A DNA stretch of 64,000 bases, taken from Methylobacterium phyllostachyos. GTDB lineage: Bacteria; Pseudomonadota; Alphaproteobacteria; Rhizobiales; Beijerinckiaceae. How positions within the stretch are numbered: the first letter of the stretch is position 1; the number at the start of each line of letters is the position of its first letter. Below, in pieces: positions 16,030 through 24,844 of this stretch. The notes under the pieces were generated by a model. That model worked only from the letters and a program-made list of their open reading frames with translations, had not been told where the DNA came from and did not search any database. The stretch is from NCBI RefSeq assembly GCF_900103445.1, contig NZ_FNHS01000005.1, positions 124,001 to 188,000 of the forward strand. Reading direction: 5' to 3'. The position numbers and the translations under genes were made by a program.

Positions 16030-16833
16030 TCAGCTCCCGAACTTGTAGTTCAGTCCGACGCGACCGAGCACGCCCTCGTTCTGGAAACGTGTGACGTAGG
16101 CGCCCGCGCCGCGACCCGTCGCCATAAGCGGAAGCGTGCGCTGGCCGAGATCGTAATACAGCGCCTCGGCCTTCACGGTCACGGCGTTGGTATGGAAGAC
16201 GTTCAGGAACGAGTCGGTGGGCAGGGCGTATTCGATGCCGCCGCCGACCGCATAGCCGGTCTCGACGCGCGCGCGGCTCCCGAAGAAGTTGAGATCACCC
16301 CGAGCCGTCTGGAACAGGCCTGCATAGCGCTCGCTGGCATAGGCGAAGCCGCCGGTCCCGTAGACCAGCACCCGGTCGAAGGCGTAGCCGACGCGACCGC
16401 GCACGGTGCCGAGGAAGTCGCCCGCCCGCCGGAAGGTGCTGATGCCGCCGGCCTGGCCGACAACGCTGCGCCTGCGGTCCAGGTCCGTGTAGCCGGCATC
16501 GACCTCGGCACCCGCCACGAAGCCCGAGCCGGGGGTGAACTGGTAATTGTAGCCGAGCTGGCTACCGCCGGTGAAACCGTCCTGCGGCAGGCGCAGGACG
16601 CCCGGCCGGTTCCCGGTCAGGACGCCGACATTGGCGGGGAAAACGCCCGCCGTCCGCGCCGTGTCCTTGGTCGACGTGATGTAGCCGGCGTTGATGCCGA
16701 AATAGGCGCCCGTCCAGGTGAAGACCGGCACCGGGATCGGCGCGGGCGGGAATGCGCGGCGCGGGAGATCCGCGGCCGAGGCGGCAGCCGTCAGGGCTGC
16801 GAAGGTTGCCGCGGACAAGATGGCCTTGTTCAT
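16030..16833 (-). CDS. Outer-membrane beta-barrel protein (Omp25/31-like)
   Basis: A 267-residue outer-membrane protein. The signal peptide (MNKAILSAATFAALTAAASA, cut before ADLP) is followed by a Pro-rich spacer and the family signature W-x-G-x-Y-x-G-I-N-A-G. Alternating strands then run to the C-terminus with motifs seen in Rhizobiales Omp25/Omp31 proteins: GGSQLGYNYQF, GTVRGRVGYAFDRVLVYGTG, and the final strand GRVGLNYKFGS ending in aromatic-x-Gly. ATG at 16833 was chosen over 16890 because the signal peptide begins there. It is likely structural or a general surface protein. A long AT-rich leader upstream suggests a strong promoter. Confidence 0.9.
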   Translation of the reverse strand: MNKAILSAATFAALTAAASAADLPRRAFPPAPIPVPVFTWTGAYFGINAGYITSTKDTARTAGVFPANVGVLTGNRPGVLRLPQDGFTGGSQLGYNYQFTPGSGFVAGAEVDAGYTDLDRRRSVVGQAGGISTFRRAGDFLGTVRGRVGYAFDRVLVYGTGGFAYASERYAGLFQTARGDLNFFGSRARVETGYAVGGGIEYALPTDSFLNVFHTNAVTVKAEALYYDLGQRTLPLMATGRGAGAYVTRFQNEGVLGRVGLNYKFGS

Positions 16834-17306
16834 TTCGAACCGTTCCAAGATGTGTGCCTTGAAGCGGATGTAACGTTTGTCGACGATCAAGTCTGTGTTT
16901 GATGTGCAACAGTCTATGTCTGAGGGTATTTGCTATATATTGAGCAGAGTATGCTTGATTTGTATCAAGCTATGAATTTCTAAATCTTGGATCTGGATGG
17001 TTTTAGGATGCTAAGAGATCGATTTTTCGATTGAAAATGTTCAACCCTGCCCGGAAAGCGGCGCGGAGCCGATGCCTGTGTGGCTTGCCTGCTGGCTGCG
17101 TAGAGGAGCGTGACGTGTCCCCAGCCCCTCTCCCGCACGGGAGAGGGAGCGGCGCTCGATCCTGAAACCGTGTCGTCGGAATCGGCCTGTGAATCGCCGG
17201 TACGCGACGCTCATGCTGGGTGCATCGGGATCGGGGCGAGGCTGTAAATCTTCGGGTTCGCTGCACGCCTTGCGCCGACCCCGGATCCGCTGCAGCGAAG
17301 CGCGCT
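16834..17306. other. Intergenic region with AT-rich promoter zone and one palindrome
   Basis: The first 200 bp (about 16840-17040) are unusually AT-rich, including TATATATTGAG-like sequence, and probably hold the porin promoter. A perfect palindrome of the genome's repeat family lies at 17126-17147. No gene seen. Confidence 0.45.
17126..17147. repeat. Short palindromic repeat (CCCTCTCCCG family)
   Basis: CCCTCTCCCG (17126-17135), CA, CGGGAGAGGG (17138-17147). The identical palindrome occurs at 28564-28585 inside imuB, and a close variant at 62517-62535. The following sequence, GCGCTCGATCCTGA, is also shared with the imuB copy (near 28527), so they belong to one dispersed repeat family. Confidence 0.7.
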
Positions 17307-17912
17307 TCAATGGTCGTGGTTGCAGCCCGGCCCATGAACATGACCGTGCTGATGATCGTGATCGTGGCTCCGATGTTCGTGCCGATGCCCGTGGTCATGA
17401 TCGTGGTCATGATCGTGGCTGTGACCGTGCTCGTGCTCGTGCCCGTGATGGTCATGCCCGTGATCGTGGCCGCAGGTGCTGTGATCGTGGGCTGCGCGCT
17501 CCGGCCGGAAGGGGCGCGAGACCGGGCTGGCGAGGCAGCCTTGCCCACGCACCAGCTCCGCTGTGGCGGCGGTCGCGGGGATGTAGAGCGCATCCGAAGC
17601 GATCTCGGCCGGCACGTGGCTGCCGCCGAGCTGCCAAGCCAGGCGCAGCAGCCGGGCCGGGTTCTCGGCGCGCACCTCGAACAGATCCTGCGTGGCGGCC
17701 CGCACCGCGACGAGCCGGCCGTCGTCGAGGCGCAGCGCGTCGCCGTCGTCGAGGGGTGCGGCCTTGGTGAGCGCCACCGAGAATCCGAGCCCGCCCTCGG
17801 CCACCAGGGTCTCGGGCAGGGCGGACCGGCCTTCATGGTCGAGACTCACCGTATCGGCGACGCGGTCGGCCCGCACCGCGGCCCGGCGGACGATCGTGGT
17901 GGCTGTGGGCAT
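17307..17912 (-). CDS. ureE: Urease accessory protein UreE with long His-rich tail
   Basis: Nickel metallochaperone that delivers Ni2+ to urease during maturation with UreDFG. The protein is about 201 residues. The N-terminal UreE domain reads TVSLDHEGRSALPETLVAEG and later DDGDALRLDDGRLVAVRAAT; the metal-binding core includes LLRLAWQLGGSHVPAEI, the usual (A)W-x-(L/I)-GN-x-H position with S in place of N. The C-terminal tail, about 60 residues, is nearly all His alternating with Asp, Gly and Glu (about 27 His) and would bind many Ni2+ or Zn2+. GAGG 5 bp before the ATG at 17912 favours that start over 17927. No urease structural gene is nearby, so ureE stands apart from its operon here. Confidence 0.9.
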   Translation of the reverse strand: MPTATTIVRRAAVRADRVADTVSLDHEGRSALPETLVAEGGLGFSVALTKAAPLDDGDALRLDDGRLVAVRAATQDLFEVRAENPARLLRLAWQLGGSHVPAEIASDALYIPATAATAELVRGQGCLASPVSRPFRPERAAHDHSTCGHDHGHDHHGHEHEHGHSHDHDHDHDHGHRHEHRSHDHDHQHGHVHGPGCNHDH

Positions 17913-18135
17913 GGAAACCTCGGACATGGCGCCGCAGCGCCCGGTCGGGACGCCGCCTCAGGAGGCGAGGCATAGGGCGAGACGGGAATCGGGTGCAACT
18001 CCGGTCATGCCCGGATGGAACCTTAGCCGTAGGGTCGCTATTGCATGACTGCTAAGCTCGGGGCGATCCGCCACGATCACGGCCATCGGCCGGACCGGAT
18101 GCACAAACCGGACGCACAAGGGAGTTCTGGGGACC

Positions 18136-18405
18136 ATGAAGAAGCTCACTGCCGCCGCCCTCGCCACCATCGCGGCCCTGTCGCTCGGCGCCTGCAACAC
18201 CCCTGAGGACCGGGCGCTCGGCGGCGCCGGCCTCGGAGCGCTCACCGGCGCGGCGATCGGCGCGGCCGCGACCGGCCGTGCGGGCGGTGCGCTCGCCGGT
18301 GCGGCGATCGGCGGCGCCGGCGGCGCCATCGTGGGCGCTTCGACCGCGCCGCGCTGCCCCTACGGCACCTACCGAGACGCCTACGGCAACATCTACTGCC
18401 GCTGA
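18136..18405 (+). CDS. Small lipoprotein with glycine-zipper repeats
   Basis: An 89-residue lipoprotein. Its lipobox LSLGAC places the acylated Cys at residue 20. The body is a run of glycine-zipper GxxxG/GAAIG repeats (about residues 29-67) like those in osmotically induced and OmpA-associated lipoproteins, ending with a short Cys-containing tail (PRCPYGTYRDAYGNIYCR). It probably sits in the outer or inner membrane and may oligomerise. GGGAG lies 14 bp upstream of the ATG. The gene is monocistronic between ureE (divergent) and a J-domain gene. Confidence 0.8.
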   Translation: MKKLTAAALATIAALSLGACNTPEDRALGGAGLGALTGAAIGAAATGRAGGALAGAAIGGAGGAIVGASTAPRCPYGTYRDAYGNIYCR

Positions 18406-18555
18406 GCCGAAGGGTGGGCCGGGCGCGTCCCGGCCCTTCCGCAGGGCCCACGGAGCGGTTAATCCGGCGCTCGGCCGGGGTGTCCCGGTGCCCGACGCCA
18501 AGCTCCTCGCGATGATCGCACCGAACCCAGGCCCCCTGCCCTATCCGGCCCGCCC

Positions 18556-19296
18556 ATGAATGCGGCGGCCGAGTCCCAGGGTGTCTGGGGCAAGATCGGC
18601 GGCGCCGGAATCGGCCTCGCGATCGGCGGCCCCCTCGGGGCGCTGGTCGGCGGCGTTGCGGGCCATTTCCTGATGGACCGGGTCGGCGCGCCCTTCGGCC
18701 GGACGCCGCGCGACGTGGTGTTCACCACCGGTCTCGTCGCTCTGGCCGCCAAGATGGCCAAGTCCGATGGCGTCGTGCTGCCCTCCGAGGTCGAGGCGTT
18801 CGGCCGGGTCGTGCAGGTGGAGCCCGCCGCGCGGCCGGGGGTCGAGCGTCTGTTCGATCTCGCCAAGCGCACAACGAACGGCTTCGAGGCCTATGCGCGC
18901 CAGCTCGCCACGACCTTCGGTGACGAGCCGGCCCTGCTTGAGGACGTGCTCGACGGCCTGTTCCAGATCGCCGGTGCCGACGGGGCGCTTCACGAGGCCG
19001 AGGAGCGCTACCTCCGCGCGGTATCCGGCATCTTCGGCTTCGACGAGGCCGCGTTCCAGCGCATCGCCGCCCGGCACGTGCGGTTGCCGGACGATCCCTA
19101 CGCGGTCCTGGGGCTCGACCGGGATGCCGACGAGGCGGCCTTGAAGGCCCGCCATCGGGCGCTCGTGGCCGAGCACCATCCCGACCGGGCGCTGGCCCGT
19201 GGCCTGCCGGCCGAGGCGGTGGCGATCGCGACTCGGCGGCTGGCCGCGATCAACGCCGCCTACGATCGGATCGTGGCGGAGCGCGGCCCCCGGTGA
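18556..19296 (+). CDS. DjlA-like protein: TerB-type domain plus J domain
   Basis: A 246-residue co-chaperone-like protein. A Gly-rich hydrophobic N-terminus (IGGAGIGLAIGGPLGALVGG) could be a membrane-inserted segment as in DjlA. It is followed by a helical TerB-like domain (about 55-165; VVLPSEVEAFGRV, GADGALHEAEERYLRAV) and a C-terminal J domain from about 185 (DPYAVLGLDRDADEAALKAR) with the catalytic HPD motif in AEHHPDRA. The J domain stimulates DnaK ATPase; TerB-like domains are often linked to stress or metal responses. No operon partner is evident. Confident in the domains, less so in the specific name. Confidence 0.85.
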   Translation: MNAAAESQGVWGKIGGAGIGLAIGGPLGALVGGVAGHFLMDRVGAPFGRTPRDVVFTTGLVALAAKMAKSDGVVLPSEVEAFGRVVQVEPAARPGVERLFDLAKRTTNGFEAYARQLATTFGDEPALLEDVLDGLFQIAGADGALHEAEERYLRAVSGIFGFDEAAFQRIAARHVRLPDDPYAVLGLDRDADEAALKARHRALVAEHHPDRALARGLPAEAVAIATRRLAAINAAYDRIVAERGPR

Positions 19297-19442
19297 GATC
19301 CGGCCGTCTCGGATTGCCGGATCCGCCCACAGGCTAGCAGCATCGTCTTCGACCGCGCCTTCGGATGGCGAGGTCGGCCGGATGAACCAATGCAAGAGGA
19401 GCGAATTGATCCGCCGCGTCACATCGAACGGGGAGAGGATGA

Positions 19443-19616
19443 ATGGCAACACAGTCGGCTCAGTGGCGAGAAGGCATGGAGGCCCGGAAGGCGGGGCAGC
19501 TGTCCCACAGCAATCCGTATGAGGCCGGCTCTCAGCAAAGCGCCGATTGGCTCGACGGCTTCACCTACGACGAGCCGGAGCAGAATGTGGATCGTCCTGA
19601 GCCCAGCGAAGGCTAG
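19443..19616 (+). CDS. 57-aa acidic protein, RMF-like pattern
   Basis: A micro-gene from the ATG at 19443 to the TAG at 19614-19616, with GGGGAGAGG just upstream. The product is hydrophilic and acidic at the end: REGMEARKAGQLSHSNPYEA then DWLDGFTYDEPEQN. The spacing of G-x-x-A-x-x-x-G, N/C-P-Y and W-x-x-G-(F/W) resembles the ribosome modulation factor (RMF) pattern, which is suggestive only, since RMF is basic and this is acidic. It stands alone. Function unknown. Confidence 0.6.
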   Translation: MATQSAQWREGMEARKAGQLSHSNPYEAGSQQSADWLDGFTYDEPEQNVDRPEPSEG

Positions 19617-19898
19617 GGTTCGTCACGGGCGCCAAGCCGGGCTCGCAGGCGCTGCGAGCGCCGTGCGGATCCGGCCGCGCATACTCCAGGCCACGGACTG
19701 TTTGTATGGTTGCCGCAGGCCGACGGATCGCGGCTGGAACGGCACCGTGCAGCGCGGCGCAGAGCGTCACGCCGTCGACCTACTGCGGGCGGTGTCCGGC
19801 GGGGCCAGGCCGGACAAGCATCCGGGTGTCTCTCAGGACGGCCGTCAACGGCCTGACGGTCCGATGCCTCCCGGCGTGAACCGTGGCACAAGCGCGCC

Positions 19899-20657
19899 AT
19901 GACGCTGATCCCCGACAGCCCCCTCGCCCGCCGCGTCGCACCTTCGCCGAACCACGGTGAGCGCCGGGGCGGCCGGCCGGATATGCTGATCTTGCACTAC
20001 ACCGGCATGGAGAGCGGGGCTGCCGCCTTGGCGCGGCTGCGCGACCCGTTGAGCGAGGTCTCGGCTCATTATTTGGTGTTCGAGGATGGCGGCATCGTCC
20101 AGCTGGTGCCAGAGGCGCGCCGGGCGTGGCATGCGGGTGCGGGCGCCTGGAAGGGCGAGACGGACATCAACTCCCGCTCCCTCGGGATCGAGATCGTCCA
20201 TCCGGGCCATGCCGGCGGCCTGCCGCCCTATCCGGCGGTGCAGGTCGAGGCGGTGATCGCGCTGGCCCACGACATCCTCGGCCGCTGGCCGATCCCGCCG
20301 GAGCGGGTGCTCGCCCATTCCGACATCGCCCCCGAGCGCAAGGAGGATCCGGGCGAGACGTTTCCGTGGGACCGCCTCGCGGCGGCGGGCATTGGCCACC
20401 ACGTGCCGCCCGCCACCCTGCGGGACGGCCGCTTCTTCGCGCGAGGGGATGCCGGGCAGCCCGTGGAGGCCCTGCAGGCGATGTTCGCCCTCTACGGCTA
20501 TGACCTGCCGGTCACCGGGATGTTCGACGCGCGCACGCACGCGGTGGTCACCGCATTCCAGCGTCATTTCCGGCAAGCGCGGGTGGACGGCGTGGCCGAC
20601 GCTTCGACCATCACCACCCTGCGCGACCTCATCGCGGCCCTGCCGACGCGGGGCTGA
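19899..20657 (+). CDS. N-acetylmuramoyl-L-alanine amidase with peptidoglycan-binding domain (AmiD type)
   Basis: Zinc amidase that cleaves the bond between N-acetylmuramic acid and L-Ala, acting on peptidoglycan or recycled anhydromuropeptides. The 252-residue protein has an Amidase_2 domain: Zn ligands His33 (LILHYTG), His140 (LAHSDIAPERKEDPG) and Asp/Glu near 150, with catalytic Glu at about 98 (LGIEIVHPG). A PG_binding_1 domain follows at about 180-245 (VEALQAMFALYGYDLPVTG). No signal peptide is visible, so it is either cytoplasmic (AmpD-like recycling) or exported by another route. The E. coli counterpart with this layout, AmiD, is a lipoprotein; a lipobox is absent here. Monocistronic. 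Confidence 0.9.
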   Translation: MTLIPDSPLARRVAPSPNHGERRGGRPDMLILHYTGMESGAAALARLRDPLSEVSAHYLVFEDGGIVQLVPEARRAWHAGAGAWKGETDINSRSLGIEIVHPGHAGGLPPYPAVQVEAVIALAHDILGRWPIPPERVLAHSDIAPERKEDPGETFPWDRLAAAGIGHHVPPATLRDGRFFARGDAGQPVEALQAMFALYGYDLPVTGMFDARTHAVVTAFQRHFRQARVDGVADASTITTLRDLIAALPTRG

Positions 20658-20724
20658 GAGCCTACGGATACCAGGGCTCCGCCCTGGACCCGCGAAAGGA
20701 CGCAGTCCTTTCGAAACCCGGATT

Positions 20725-21756
20725 TCAGGCCCTGTGCGCGCGCGCCGGATGTGGGTGCCCCGGCTCCTCCGGGACCGCCGGCGCGTCGACGCGGGTCCGC
20801 CACAGGCTGTAGGCGACGCCCGCCGCCAGGAAGGTGAGCGTCACCACCAGGGAGACCCACGGCGGCACCGAAACGAGGCCGAACGTGTCGGCCACCACGA
20901 TCTTGGTGCCGATGAAGATCAGGATGAAGGCGAGCGCCGTCTTGAGATAGGCGAAGCGGTCCACCATCGCGGCGAGCGCGAAGTAGAGGGCGCGCAGCCC
21001 CAGGATCGCGAAGATATTGGAGGTGTAGACAACGAAGGTGTCGGTGGTGATCGCGAAGATCGCCGGCACGCTGTCGACCGCGAAGATCACGTCGGCGCCG
21101 TTGACCAGCACCAGGGCCAGCGCCAGCGGCGTGAACCAGAGGGCGACCTTGCCAGTCTTCGGGTCGGTCTTGCGGATGGCGAAGCGCTGGCCGTGCAGGT
21201 CGGGCGTGACCCGGAAGGTCTTCTTGAACCAGCGCACCACGGCGCTGTTCTGGAAGTCGCCCTCGTCTTCGTCGCCCGAGATCAGGATCTTCAGGCCGGC
21301 ATAGATCAGGAAGGCGGCAAACAGGGAGAGCACCCAGTGCACCTGATGCACAAGGGCGGCGCCGAGCCCGATCATCAGGCCGCGCAGCAGTACCGCCGCC
21401 AGGATGCCCCAGAGCAGGACCCGGTGCTGGGCGGCCCGCGGGATACCCAGAGCAGCGAGGATCATCGCGATGACGAAGACGTTGTCCATCGACAGCGACT
21501 TCTCGACCACGAGGCCGGTGACGTATTCCTCGCCGGCCTGGGCCCCGAGATACCACCAGATCCAGCCGCCGAAAGCCAAGCCGAGGCTGAGATAGAAGCC
21601 GGTGAGCAGGAGGCTCTCCCGCACCCCGATCTCGTGCTCCTTGTCCCGGTGCAGGAGGCCGAGGTCGAAGGCGAGCAGGCACGCGATCAGGACGTGGAAG
21701 CCGAGCCACATCCACAACGGCTTGCCGAGCCATTCGACGGTAAGGACGTCCATCAT
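20725..21756 (-). CDS. TerC/Alx-family integral membrane protein
   Basis: A multi-pass membrane protein of 343 residues from the TerC family; members such as Alx and MeeF/MeeY are linked to manganese export and to metallation of exported proteins. About nine hydrophobic helices are visible. The two hallmark acidic motifs sit in membrane segments: EKSLSMDNVFVIAMI and VNGADVIFAVDSVPAIFAIT. A long cytoplasmic loop (GDEDEGDFQNS, RVTPDLHGQRFAIRK) lies between. The ATG at 21756 has AGG 8 bp upstream. I looked for a yybP-ykoY manganese riboswitch in the 100-bp leader and did not see its conserved blocks. It is not in an operon with the MFS gene further right. Confidence 0.9.
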   Translation of the reverse strand: MMDVLTVEWLGKPLWMWLGFHVLIACLLAFDLGLLHRDKEHEIGVRESLLLTGFYLSLGLAFGGWIWWYLGAQAGEEYVTGLVVEKSLSMDNVFVIAMILAALGIPRAAQHRVLLWGILAAVLLRGLMIGLGAALVHQVHWVLSLFAAFLIYAGLKILISGDEDEGDFQNSAVVRWFKKTFRVTPDLHGQRFAIRKTDPKTGKVALWFTPLALALVLVNGADVIFAVDSVPAIFAITTDTFVVYTSNIFAILGLRALYFALAAMVDRFAYLKTALAFILIFIGTKIVVADTFGLVSVPPWVSLVVTLTFLAAGVAYSLWRTRVDAPAVPEEPGHPHPARAHRA

Positions 21757-21916
21757 GCGGGGACCTGATGCTGATTCCAAATGGAAAGCATCGGCTCCGA
21801 CATCACGGGCGCTGGGAGGCGCCCGCCAGAGGGGCCCGCAGCCGATGGGGCCGAGGTAAGCGGTGATCCGGGCGAATCAAGGGCAGACGCGCGGCCCCGC
21901 TTCGCTCAGGGTCGGC

Positions 21917-23434
21917 TTACGCCTTCGGTGTCTCCGGCGCGCCGCTCATCTTGGGCGTGCCCTGCCCGCCGAGCGGCCGCTCCTCCATCAACGCCAGGAA
22001 CACGAAGGCCGCCAGCAGCCCCAGGCAGGCAGCCGCGAACACGAACCGGAAGGTCAGGGCGAGCTGGGTTGGGTCGGCGCCGCGGATCAGGCTCTCGACG
22101 TCGTGCCCCCCGGCTCCACCGGAGACGCCGCCCAGAACGATGGTGCCGAAGGCCGCCACGATCAGCGCGCCGCCGAGCGACCGGAAGAAGTTCATGGAGG
22201 CCGTGGCGATGCCGAGCTGGTGGCGCGCCACCGCATTCTGGATCGCGATGGTCGAGAGCGGCAGGATCGTCCCGATCCCCATGGAGAGCAGCGCGAACAG
22301 CACCTCCATCAGCCAGAACGGCAGCGCGTGGCCCCGCCACGCGATCACGGCGCAGCAGACGAGGCTGACGCTCATCATGATCAGCGGCACCCGCTTGTAG
22401 TGCCGGAAGTAGATCATCGACCGGCCCGACAGGGTGGCCCCCGTCACGGTGCCGACCATGAGCGGGACCAAAGCCACGCCGGACTCGCTCGCCGAGAGAC
22501 CGATCACCCCTTCGAGGAAGATCGGCACGTAGATGGTGAGCCCGATGAAGGTGCCCATGGCGAAGCAGGCGGCGAGCGTCGCGCTGTAGACCACCTGATT
22601 GCGCAGCACTTCGGTGGGGATCAGCGGCTCGGGCGCCGTCGCGAGCCGAGCCGCGAAGCCGACGCCGAGCACGAGGGCCAGGGCGAGGAGCCCCAGCACC
22701 GGCGCCGAGCCCCAGGGATAGCGCACCCCGCCCCAGCTCAGGGCGAGCAGCAGGGCGATCGAGCCTGAGACCATCAGGGCGGCCCCGGGCCAGTCCAGCC
22801 GATGCCGCCGGTCGTGGCGCGGCAGGCGTTTCAGGTTGGCGTTGGTCAGCGCGAAGGCGAGGATTCCGATCGGCAGGTTGATCCAGAAGATCAGCGACCA
22901 GTGCAGGTGCTGGGCGAAGAAGCCGCCGAGCAGCGGCCCCGCCACCGAGGCCGCCACGAACACCCCCGCGATCACCACCTGATAGCGCGCCCGCTCCTTG
23001 GGCGACATGATGTCGGCCAGGATGGTCTGCGACAGCGCGATCAGCCCGCCGCCGCCGATCCCCTGGAGGCCCCGGGCCAGCGCCAGCCCCACCATCGTGG
23101 GGGCGAGCGCACAGGCGACCGAGCCGAGCACGAAGGTCGTGATGGCGATCAGCAGCATGATCCGCCGGCCGTGGATGTCGGACAGCTTGCCGTAGAGCGG
23201 CGTCACCGCGGTGGAGGCCAGGAGATAGGCGGTGACGATCCAGGGCAGGTTGGCAGCATCACCCAGAGCCAGCCCGATGGTCGGCATCGCGGTCGCCACG
23301 ATGGTCTGATCGAGGGCCGCGAGCAGCATCGCGGTCATCAGGCCGTAGACGATCGCGCGAATCTCGCCGGGGCCGAGCTGGGCCTGCGGGGCGGGGATGC
23401 TCGGCGTCCCGGTGATGGCGGCGGGGCTGGCCAC
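21917..23434 (-). CDS. MFS drug-efflux transporter, DHA2 (14-TM) family
   Basis: Proton-driven multidrug exporter of the inner membrane, 505 residues. It shows the DHA2 signatures: the first helix with LDQTIVATAMPTIG; motif A after TM2 (LYGKLSDIHGRRIML); motif B region (RGLQGIGGGGLIALSQ); and motif C in TM5 (AGPLLGGFFAQHLHWSLIFW, then INLPIG). About 14 hydrophobic segments are present. The GTG at 23434 (AGAGG 9 bp upstream) is preferred; the frame extends to 23623, but that leader is Arg/Pro-rich and overlaps the divergent flavoprotein gene. Substrates unknown. No adjacent TetR-type regulator is seen. Confidence 0.9.
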   Translation of the reverse strand: MASPAAITGTPSIPAPQAQLGPGEIRAIVYGLMTAMLLAALDQTIVATAMPTIGLALGDAANLPWIVTAYLLASTAVTPLYGKLSDIHGRRIMLLIAITTFVLGSVACALAPTMVGLALARGLQGIGGGGLIALSQTILADIMSPKERARYQVVIAGVFVAASVAGPLLGGFFAQHLHWSLIFWINLPIGILAFALTNANLKRLPRHDRRHRLDWPGAALMVSGSIALLLALSWGGVRYPWGSAPVLGLLALALVLGVGFAARLATAPEPLIPTEVLRNQVVYSATLAACFAMGTFIGLTIYVPIFLEGVIGLSASESGVALVPLMVGTVTGATLSGRSMIYFRHYKRVPLIMMSVSLVCCAVIAWRGHALPFWLMEVLFALLSMGIGTILPLSTIAIQNAVARHQLGIATASMNFFRSLGGALIVAAFGTIVLGGVSGGAGGHDVESLIRGADPTQLALTFRFVFAAACLGLLAAFVFLALMEERPLGGQGTPKMSGAPETPKA

Positions 23435-23594
23435 GTGTCTGAGCCTCTGTGGTTCGGGGTGAGCGCGGCCGAGCCTGGCGCGTCGAGTGCGGCAGCTTCG
23501 GGGATGAGGGAGAATTTTTTTCTGCAGGTTCGGGTTCCGGCAGGGCGGAGCTGCGCCCTTGACAGGACCGGTCCGCCTGCCCCTCTCCGGGCGG

Positions 23595-24809
23595 ATGCCG
23601 CAGGACAGGGACGAGATCGCCATCGTGGGCGGCGGGCCGGCTGGGCTCGCTGCGGCCGAGGTGCTGGGCGAGGCCGGCCGCGCCGTAACGGTCTACGAGC
23701 GCATGCCTTCGGTCGCCCGCAAGCTGCTGATCGCCGGGCGCGGCGGCCTCAACATCACCCACAGCGAGGGGCGGCCGGACTTCCTCGCCCGCTACCATCC
23801 GCAAGGCTACCTCGACGCCGCCATCGCGGCCTTCCCGCCCGAGGCCCTGCGGGACTGGTGCACGGAACTCGGCGAGCCGACCTTCGTCGGGTCGAGCGGA
23901 CGCGTCTTCCCGCAGAGCTTCAAGGCCTCCCCCCTGCTGCGGGGATGGCTGGCGCGGCTCGACAGCCTCGGCGTCCGGATCCGGACCCGGCACCGGCTCA
24001 CGGCCCTGGGCGAGGCGCTGACGTTCGAGGCCCCGGACGGCCCCGTCGAAGTCCGACCCCGGGCGACCCTGTTGGCGCTCGGCGGGGCGAGCTGGCCGCG
24101 GCTCGGCTCGGACGGGCGTTGGGTGCCGCTCCTCGAAGGGCTCGGCGTGGCGGTGGCGCCCCTGCGTCCGGCCAATGTCGGTTTCGCGGTGGCGTGGTCG
24201 GACGTGTTCCGGCAGCGTTTCGCCGGCGCGCCTTTGAAGCGGGTGGCGCTCGCCTGCAACGGCGCCACGGCACGGGGCGAGGCCGTGATTACGGAGGCCG
24301 GCCTCGAGGGCGGGGCGGTCTACGCCCTGTCGCGCACCCTGCGCGAGGCAATCGCCGCCCGGGGCAGCGCCGAACTCGTCATCGATCTGCGGCCCGACCT
24401 CACCCGGGACGCCCTCGCCCGCCGCCTGTCCGGCGCCCGGCCCGGTGATTCCACCGCGACCCGGCTGCGCAAGGCCGCGGGGCTCCCGCCCGTGGCGGCG
24501 GGCCTCCTGCGCGAGACGGTCGCCGCCCTCCCGGCCGATCCCGGCTTGCTCGCCGGGCTGATCAAGGCCGCGCCGCTCACCCTCACCGCCCCGGCGCCGA
24601 TCGAGCGGGCGATCTCGACGGCGGGCGGTGTCCGGCTCGACGCGCTCGACGGGCGGTCGATGCTGCGCGCCCATCCCGGCCTGTTCCTGGCCGGCGAGAT
24701 GCTCGACTGGGAGGCCCCGACCGGCGGCTACCTGCTCCAGGGCAGCATCGCCGGCGGCCGGGCCGCGGCCGCCGGGATGCTCGACTGGTTGGCCGAGACC
24801 GGCGGCTGA
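23595..24809 (+). CDS. FAD-dependent oxidoreductase of the HI0933/YhiN family (TIGR03862-like)
   Basis: Soluble flavoprotein, 404 residues from the ATG at 23595. The FAD-binding Rossmann motif is at the N-terminus (IAIVGGGPAGLAAAEVL). Family markers follow: RKLLIAGRGGLNITHSE, GSSGRVFPQSFKASPLLRGW, and a C-terminal dinucleotide motif (TAGGVRLDALDGRSM, then LFLAGEMLDWEAPTGGYLLQ). The HI0933 family has been proposed as an NAD(P)/FAD dehydrogenase or reductase without firm substrate. The gene is divergent from the MFS gene; a TTG at 23559 is an alternative start, but the conserved part starts at 23595. Confidence 0.85.
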   Translation: MPQDRDEIAIVGGGPAGLAAAEVLGEAGRAVTVYERMPSVARKLLIAGRGGLNITHSEGRPDFLARYHPQGYLDAAIAAFPPEALRDWCTELGEPTFVGSSGRVFPQSFKASPLLRGWLARLDSLGVRIRTRHRLTALGEALTFEAPDGPVEVRPRATLLALGGASWPRLGSDGRWVPLLEGLGVAVAPLRPANVGFAVAWSDVFRQRFAGAPLKRVALACNGATARGEAVITEAGLEGGAVYALSRTLREAIAARGSAELVIDLRPDLTRDALARRLSGARPGDSTATRLRKAAGLPPVAAGLLRETVAALPADPGLLAGLIKAAPLTLTAPAPIERAISTAGGVRLDALDGRSMLRAHPGLFLAGEMLDWEAPTGGYLLQGSIAGGRAAAAGMLDWLAETGG

Positions 24810-24844
24810 GGTTGGCCACCTGCTCCAACAATCGGGTTTTCGTG

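Noticed and set aside
21757..21870. yybP-ykoY manganese riboswitch before the TerC-type gene
   Set aside because: Looked for because related genes often have one, but the conserved blocks are not present in the leader.
22802..24448. 548-aa plus-strand frame
   Set aside because: Shadow of the MFS gene and the flavoprotein gene in other frames; His/Arg/Gly-rich with no motif.
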